Shown here: piece after piece, positions 14,045 through 18,668 of the stretch | Layout: every line of letters starts with the position of its first letter | Numbering within the stretch: the stretch's first letter is position 1 | Source of the DNA: Chloroflexota bacterium | GTDB taxonomy: Bacteria; Chloroflexota; Limnocylindria; Limnocylindrales; CSP1-4 | Direction of reading: 5' to 3' | DNA length: 18,668 nucleotides | NCBI GenBank assembly: GCA_021812735.1 | Contig: JAKAMV010000090.1 | Span: 1 to 18,668 of the forward strand | Notes under the pieces: model-generated | What the model saw: the letters and a program-made list of their open reading frames with translations, nothing else | Databases searched by the model: none | Told to the model about the DNA's origin: nothing | Made by a program: the position numbers and the translations under genes

Positions 14045-14902
14045 ATGAGCGCAACCACTGACCCCCAGGGGTACGCCGCAGGTGCATCGGCCGCCGGCGC
14101 CCGGGCACCCATAGATGCGGCGTCGGAGACCGAACCCCTGCTCAAATTGCGGGGGATCGACAAGCACTTCGGCGCGGTGCAGGCGCTGTACCACGTGGAC
14201 CTCGATCTGCCCGCGGGCCAGGTGACGGGGCTGTGCGGCGACAACGGCGCCGGCAAGTCGGTGCTCACCAAGTGCATCGCCGGCATCCATCAGCCCGAAC
14301 ACGGCCAGATGTACTGGCAGGGGCGGCCTGTCCACATCCGCAGCCCCAGGGACGCCGCAGCCCTCGGCATCGAGACCGTCTACCAGGACCTAGCGCTTGC
14401 CGACAACCTCGACATCGTGCAGAACATGTTCCTGGGGCGCGAACGGACGCGCCACTGGTTCCTCGACGAGGATGCCATGGAGCGGGCCGCGGCAGCCACC
14501 CTGAAGAGCCTGCACGTGACCACGGTGCGCTCGATCCGCCAGCCCGTCGCCACCCTGTCAGGCGGCCAGCGCCAGGCGGTGGCGGTGGCCAAGGCCGTGA
14601 TGTGGAACTCCAAGTTGGTGATGTTGGATGAGCCCACCGCGGCGCTCGGCGTGGCCCAGACCAAGATGGTCCTCGAGCTCGTGCGCCGACTCAAGGACCA
14701 TGGCCTCGCCGTCATGTTCATCTCGCACAACCTGAACGACGTCTTCGAAGTCGCCGACCGGATCGCCGTCCTGTACCTCGGCCGGATGGTGGCCCACGAC
14801 CGCATCTCGGCCTTCGATCGACAGAGCGTGGTGGACTTCATGACCACGGGGGGGTCGAGCCGCGAGGTGCTCGCAGCCGACCCCGACGCGCGGAGGAATT
14901 GA
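14045..14902 (+). CDS. Sugar ABC transporter ATP-binding protein (single domain)
   Basis: A 285-residue ATPase that powers sugar import with the adjacent permease. Walker A GDNGAGKS is at 65-72, the Q-loop Gln at 114, the signature LSGGQ at 171-175, Walker B LVMLDE at 191-196 with catalytic Glu196, and the H-loop His at 228. It contains one ABC domain, whereas XylG, RbsA and MglA carry two in about 500 residues; a homodimer is therefore expected, as in FrcA-type systems. The first 30 residues are an Ala/Gly-rich tail. ATG 14045 has AAGGA at 14033-14037. The stop precedes the permease start by 3 nt. Specificity follows from the binding protein, not from this subunit. Confidence 0.93.
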   Translation: MSATTDPQGYAAGASAAGARAPIDAASETEPLLKLRGIDKHFGAVQALYHVDLDLPAGQVTGLCGDNGAGKSVLTKCIAGIHQPEHGQMYWQGRPVHIRSPRDAAALGIETVYQDLALADNLDIVQNMFLGRERTRHWFLDEDAMERAAAATLKSLHVTTVRSIRQPVATLSGGQRQAVAVAKAVMWNSKLVMLDEPTAALGVAQTKMVLELVRRLKDHGLAVMFISHNLNDVFEVADRIAVLYLGRMVAHDRISAFDRQSVVDFMTTGGSSREVLAADPDARRN

Positions 14903-14905
14903 GCT

Positions 14906-16264
14906 GTGGCACCGTTCGACGGCGAGCTGGAGGGCGAGGCTGCGCCCGCGGCGAACACGGCCGCACCCGACGCCGCACAGGACCTCACCGCGGCCGCGGT
15001 CGAGGCGATCCCGCCCGAGATCGTCGCCCAGACGCTGGATCAGTACCTGCGTGGATGGGTCGCCCGCGTCCGAGGTGGCGACGCCGGTGTCTTGCCCGTG
15101 ATCCTGGCGCTCGCGATCATCACGGTGGTCTTCCAGATCGTGAGCCCGCACAACGTCTTCCTCTCGGCGGGCAACCTCGTCAACCTCTTCATCCAAAGCT
15201 CGGTCTTCATCGTGCTGGCGATGGCCGAGGGCTTCGCCCTGCTCTTGGGAGAGATCGACCTCTCGATCGGCTACGTAGCGGCGGTCGGCGGCATCGTCGC
15301 CGCGGACTTGGTGCAGGACCCGGGCCCGAACTGGCCCTGGTGGGCCGCCATCGCCGCAGCACTCGCCGCCTGCGCGCTGATCGGCGCGATCCAGGGCACG
15401 ATCATCACCCGGCTGCGGCTGCCCTCGTTCGTCGTGACCCTGGCGGGCTACTTGCTCTGGTTCGGCGTCATGATCGTGATCCTGGGCCCCGCCGGCGGCG
15501 TCTCCATCTCGAGCCCCCTGCTCTACAACCAGCACATCCTCTTCGAGCTCGTGCAGGGCACGATCGACCCGCTGGCGGGCTGGGTCGGCCTAGCGATCGT
15601 GGTCGGCGTGCTCGGCACGGTCCTCTGGCTGCGCGACTCCGGACGCCGCCGCAGTGGGCTCGTGGCGCCGCCGGCCAGCTTGACCGCGATTCGGATCGGC
15701 TTCCTCGCCGTCGTCGGCATCGTCGTGGTAGCGATCAGCAACATCAACCGGGGTGTCGTGCTGCCCATCGAGGGAGTTCCCTGGGTCGTCCCGATCGTGA
15801 TTGCCGTGCTCCTGGCATGGACGGTCCTGCTCGAGTGGACGCCGTTCGGACGCTACGTCTACGCCGTGGGCGGCAACCCCGAGGCCGCCAGACGCGCCGG
15901 CATCAGCCTCGTCGCCATCCGGACCTGGGGCTTTGTGCTCTGCTCGTTCACCGCGGGGATCGCCGGCCTGCTCTATGCCTCATGGCAGGGCGGGATGAAC
16001 ACCAACATCAACGGCGGGCAGCTCGTCCTCTACGCGGTCGCCGCCGCGGTCATCGGGGGCACCAGCCTCTTTGGCGGCCGCGGCAGGATGATCCACGGCG
16101 TGCTCGGCGGGCTCGTCATCGGGGCCATCTACAACGGCCTCTACCTGCTCGGGTTCCCAGTGCAGTGGCAGCTGATCGCGACGGGCCTCGTCCTCCTGGC
16201 GGCGGTCATCGTCGACTCGTTGTCACGCCGGGGAGCCGGTGCAGGGAGTCTCGCCCGCGCCTGA
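14906..16264 (+). CDS. Sugar ABC transporter permease (XylH-like)
   Basis: A 452-residue membrane permease of the BPD_transp_2 family (ribose/xylose type). After a hydrophilic N-terminus of about 60 residues, some 10-12 hydrophobic helices follow. Family landmarks are MAEGFALLLGEIDLSIG near residue 105-121, the cytoplasmic ATPase-coupling segment GRYVYAVGGNPEAARRAGI, and AVIGGTSLFGGRG near the C-terminus. The extended mid-region with extra helices fits XylH better than the shorter RbsC. GTG 14906 is supported by GGAGGA at 14892-14897 with 8-nt spacing. It is the last gene of the operon; a 110-bp gap with a new promoter follows. A homodimer or pseudo-dimer with the single-domain ATPase is expected. 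Confidence 0.92.
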   Translation: MAPFDGELEGEAAPAANTAAPDAAQDLTAAAVEAIPPEIVAQTLDQYLRGWVARVRGGDAGVLPVILALAIITVVFQIVSPHNVFLSAGNLVNLFIQSSVFIVLAMAEGFALLLGEIDLSIGYVAAVGGIVAADLVQDPGPNWPWWAAIAAALAACALIGAIQGTIITRLRLPSFVVTLAGYLLWFGVMIVILGPAGGVSISSPLLYNQHILFELVQGTIDPLAGWVGLAIVVGVLGTVLWLRDSGRRRSGLVAPPASLTAIRIGFLAVVGIVVVAISNINRGVVLPIEGVPWVVPIVIAVLLAWTVLLEWTPFGRYVYAVGGNPEAARRAGISLVAIRTWGFVLCSFTAGIAGLLYASWQGGMNTNINGGQLVLYAVAAAVIGGTSLFGGRGRMIHGVLGGLVIGAIYNGLYLLGFPVQWQLIATGLVLLAAVIVDSLSRRGAGAGSLARA

Positions 16265-16347
16265 CGGCGCCTGGCCCGGGGCCGTAACCTGGCGCTCGGT
16301 CTGAGCAAGGCGGCCGGAGCGGACGCCGTGGTGCGCTGCAGCTCTAT

Positions 16348-16369
16348 GCATGAACGGGTATACTCATGC
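16348..16369 (+). promoter_or_regulatory. argC promoter -10 (TATACT) centred in an inverted repeat
   Basis: TATACT (16359-16364) is a near-consensus -10. GCATGA (16348-16353) and TCATGC (16364-16369) are perfect inverted arms with a 10-bp centre that contains most of the -10. A repressor bound here would block argC. The TGAA/TCA content is loosely like ArgR boxes, but the match is not good enough to name the regulator. The -35 region is poor. Confidence 0.55.
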
Positions 16370-16374
16370 GCCTC

Positions 16375-17532
16375 ATGCAGCCACATGCCCCCCGTCGCGC
16401 CACGATCACCGAGACGCCCGCTGCCCAGCCCCGGCGCGCGGACCAGTCCACGGACCATCTGATCCGGGTCGGTATCCTCGGCGCGACCGGCTACGTGGGC
16501 GCTGAGCTGGTCCGGTTGCTCGAGCGACATCCCGCCGTCCAAATCGTGGCGCTGGCCGCACGGAACCGGGACGGGATCCCGGTCGGTGAGGCGTTCGCCC
16601 ACCTGGCGGAGACGGGCCACCGGATCGTCTCGGCGCTCCCTGATGCGTCCGAACTTGATGCGGTCTTCATCGCCCTGCCCCACGGCCAGGCGGCCTCCAT
16701 CGCGCCCGAGCTCGCCGCGCGGGGCCTCCTCGTGATCGATCTGGGCGCCGACTTCCGGCTGGCCGACCCGGCCGATTACCGGGCGTTCTACGCCCTGGAC
16801 CATCCGGCGCCCGAACTGCTCCCGGGAGGCACCGGCCGACCGGCCGCGGCGGAACGGGTCGCGGTGCCGGCGGCCGTCTACGGGCTGCCGGAGTTGCATC
16901 GCGAGGCGATCCGGCACGCGCGGCTGATCGCCTCGCCGGGCTGCTACCCCACCACGGCGATCCTCGCGCTGGCGCCACTGGCGCGGGCCGGGCTGATCGC
17001 AGACGTCATCGTCGATGCCAAGAGCGGTGTCAGTGGCGCGGGCCGTGAGCCCAGACTCGAGACACATTTTTCGGAAGCGAACGAGTCGGTACGAGCCTAC
17101 GGGCTCGACGGTCACCGTCACCTGCCGGAGATCCAGAGCGAGCTGATCGCGTTGGGCGGATCGCGCGAGGCTCTGGCGGCCATGGTCTTCACCCCACACC
17201 TCGTGCCGATGACCCGCGGCCTGCTCGCCACCTGCTACGTGCGTCCCCGGCGTGCCGTCACCCGGGGCGAGCTCGACGCCCTGTACACCGAGGCGTACGA
17301 CGCGGAGCCGTTCGTGCAGGTCGCCGCGGCGCCGCCGTCCACGAAGACCGTGCTGGGCAGCAACCTCTGCCGCGTCCACGTGCACCTCGACGCGCGCAGC
17401 GGCCGAGTCGTGGCGCTCGCGGTGACCGACAACCTGGTGAAGGGGGCGGCCGGACAGGCGGTGCAGTCCTTCAACATCGCGAGCGGGCTGCCCGAGGCCA
17501 CCGGGCTCGAGCAGCTCCCCCTCTACCCATGA
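16375..17532 (+). CDS. argC: N-acetyl-gamma-glutamyl-phosphate reductase
   Basis: ArgC reduces N-acetylglutamyl-5-phosphate to the semialdehyde with NADPH, the third step of arginine biosynthesis, in the cytoplasm. The 385-residue protein has the NADP-binding GATGYVG at 36-42, catalytic Cys190 in ASPGCYPTT, then GVSGAGREP, the HRHLPEI segment and the VKGAAGQAVQ close, all standard. It is about 40 residues longer than usual: 29 at the N-terminus and a 15-20-residue Gly/Pro/Ala insert before AVYGLPEL. ATG 16366 in the same frame lies 1 nt after the -10 box and cannot be transcribed from that promoter, so ATG 16375 is preferred; no Shine-Dalgarno precedes it. The stop overlaps argJ as ATGA. Confidence 0.95.
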   Translation: MQPHAPRRATITETPAAQPRRADQSTDHLIRVGILGATGYVGAELVRLLERHPAVQIVALAARNRDGIPVGEAFAHLAETGHRIVSALPDASELDAVFIALPHGQAASIAPELAARGLLVIDLGADFRLADPADYRAFYALDHPAPELLPGGTGRPAAAERVAVPAAVYGLPELHREAIRHARLIASPGCYPTTAILALAPLARAGLIADVIVDAKSGVSGAGREPRLETHFSEANESVRAYGLDGHRHLPEIQSELIALGGSREALAAMVFTPHLVPMTRGLLATCYVRPRRAVTRGELDALYTEAYDAEPFVQVAAAPPSTKTVLGSNLCRVHVHLDARSGRVVALAVTDNLVKGAAGQAVQSFNIASGLPEATGLEQLPLYP

Positions 17533-18668
17533 GCTCGACGCCCCACGGCACGCCCGCGGCCACCGCGACACGCTCCACCGACGAGGCGGCCTGGGCGCGG
17601 CTGGCCGACGCGGCGCGCGCCGTGCCGATCGAAGAGCACCCCCACATGCCGCTCGGTTTCAGCGCGGGGGCGCTCGCGGCCGGCATCAAGCCGAGCGGTC
17701 GGCCCGACCTCGCCGTGGTCCTGGTCACCACGCCGCGGCCCGCTTCCGCCGCGGCTACCTTCACGCAAAACCTCGTCCAGGCCGCGCCGGTACGCCTCAG
17801 CCGTGCGCACCTCGCCGCGACGGGCACGTACGCCGACGCCTCCGGGCTACCGCCTCACGGCGTGGCCCGCGCGGTGCTTGTCACCGCGGGCTGTGCGAAC
17901 GCGGCGACTGGGCCGGCCGGTGACGCCGACCAGGCGGAGATTGCGCGCCTGCTGGCGCTCGCCGCGGGCTGCACGCCGCAGGAGACGCTCCTCGCCGCGA
18001 CCGGCCTGATCGGGACGCGCCTCCCGGTGGAGCGCGTCGCGGCCGGGATCGCGAGGCTCGCGCCCGCCGGGCTCTCCGCGGACGATGCCGGCCTCGCCGC
18101 AGTCGCGACCGCGATGCTCACCACCGACACACGTGTCAAGTCGGCTAGCGCGGTACTGGAGCTGGCGGTCCCCGGTGGGACGCGTCCGGTCCGCGTGACG
18201 GGCGTGGTCAAGGGCGTCGGCATGATCCACCCGGGGATGGCGACCATGATCGCGCTCGTGCTGACTGACGCCGCCGTGGCGCCGCGGACGCTCGCCGCGC
18301 TCCTCCGCCCGGCAGTCGCGCTCGCGTTCGATCAGCTCACGGTGGACGGTGACACGTCGACGAACGACACTGTCTTCGCGCTCGCCTCGGGTGCGTCCGG
18401 CACCGCCGAGGTATTGGAAGGGACGCCCGCCGCCGACGCGCTCGGCGCCGCGCTCGCGGCGGTCTGCCGGTCCCTCGCCCGCCAACAGGCCGCGGACGGT
18501 GAAGGCGCGACGTGCCGGATCAGCTGCCGCGTGACCGGCGCGGCCGATCTCACCGACGCGCGTGCCGTCTCGCGCGCCGTCGTCCGTAGCAGCCTGGTCA
18601 AGGCCGCAGTGCACGGACGTGACCCGAACTGGGGCCGCGTGGCGGCGGCGGCGGGCGCGGCACGGCGG
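17529..18668 (+). CDS. argJ: Bifunctional glutamate N-acetyltransferase / ornithine acetyltransferase, 3'-truncated
   Basis: ArgJ transfers acetyl from N-acetylornithine to glutamate, recycling the acetyl group in arginine synthesis; some members also use acetyl-CoA. The frame is open from ATG 17529 to the window end (380 codons), and roughly 20-30 residues are missing. Early MPLGFSAGALAAGIKPSG, VTAGCANAATG and AATGLIGTRLP match the family. The autocleavage site is in KGVGMIHPGMATMIAL, with Thr239 the expected nucleophile of the beta chain. DGDTSTNDTVFALASG and the AAVHGRDPNWGRV segment follow as usual. The start overlaps the argC stop by 4 bp, so the pair is coupled; further arg genes (argB, argD) probably lie downstream. 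Confidence 0.95.
   Translation, partial: MSSTPHGTPAATATRSTDEAAWARLADAARAVPIEEHPHMPLGFSAGALAAGIKPSGRPDLAVVLVTTPRPASAAATFTQNLVQAAPVRLSRAHLAATGTYADASGLPPHGVARAVLVTAGCANAATGPAGDADQAEIARLLALAAGCTPQETLLAATGLIGTRLPVERVAAGIARLAPAGLSADDAGLAAVATAMLTTDTRVKSASAVLELAVPGGTRPVRVTGVVKGVGMIHPGMATMIALVLTDAAVAPRTLAALLRPAVALAFDQLTVDGDTSTNDTVFALASGASGTAEVLEGTPAADALGAALAAVCRSLARQQAADGEGATCRISCRVTGAADLTDARAVSRAVVRSSLVKAAVHGRDPNWGRVAAAAGAARR

Noticed and set aside
14899..16287. 462-codon frame overlapping the permease in another + frame
   Set aside because: It is Arg/Pro/Gly-rich without membrane helices or motifs, while the 14906 frame gives a textbook permease with a good ribosome site.
18126..18137. GACACACGTGTC within argJ as a second NiaR-type operator
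   Set aside because: It lies deep within a coding region, is an ACACGTGT palindrome with different spacing from the niaR site, and has no promoter nearby; a chance match is likely.

Overview
The window is a GC-rich (clearly above 65% by eye) bacterial chromosome segment in which every convincing gene lies on the + strand and intergenic space is short. Coenzyme F420 biosynthesis genes, several luciferase-like (LLM) F420-type oxidoreductases, a NiaR-type repressor, and sugar ABC components with single-domain ATPase architecture fit a Chloroflexota bacterium (Thermomicrobia/Limnocylindria-like). A high-GC actinobacterium cannot be excluded from sequence alone. No rRNA, tRNA, insertion sequence, prophage or CRISPR array was seen.

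Layout. (1) 1-5261: an F420 cluster. A 5'-truncated LLM oxidoreductase is followed by cofD, a second LLM enzyme, cofC, cofE and a third LLM enzyme. Three of the four F420-tail steps (guanylyltransferase, FO transferase, glutamyl ligase) are interleaved with enzymes likely to use the cofactor; FO synthase is not in the window. (2) 5334-7957: a divergent ribulose-phosphate 3-epimerase-like protein, a thioredoxin-reductase-like flavoprotein and an OsmC-family protein. (3) 8036-10908: a vitamin-uptake operon with a niaR-like repressor, a BioY-family transporter and an NCS1 permease. A TGTCA/TGACA operator overlaps its -35 box. (4) 10997-16264: a sugar transport operon. A 5 x 15 bp tandem repeat abuts a promoter with an inverted-repeat operator, followed by a ROK regulator, a XylF-like lipoprotein, a single-domain ABC ATPase and a XylH-like permease, with strong hairpins flanking the binding-protein gene. 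(5) 16348-18668: argC and a 3'-truncated argJ (arginine biosynthesis) behind a TATACT -10 element centred in an inverted repeat.

The points most worth a second look are: the epimerase that has Gln at both positions where the family normally has metal-binding His; the niaR-bioY-NCS1 operon as a possible NAD-precursor (rather than biotin or nucleobase) uptake system; start codons placed 7 nt after a -10 element (leaderless pattern) for niaR and one LLM gene; the ROK promoter with its abutting tandem repeat and a possible leader ORF; and RNA hairpins that may set binding-protein versus transporter stoichiometry.
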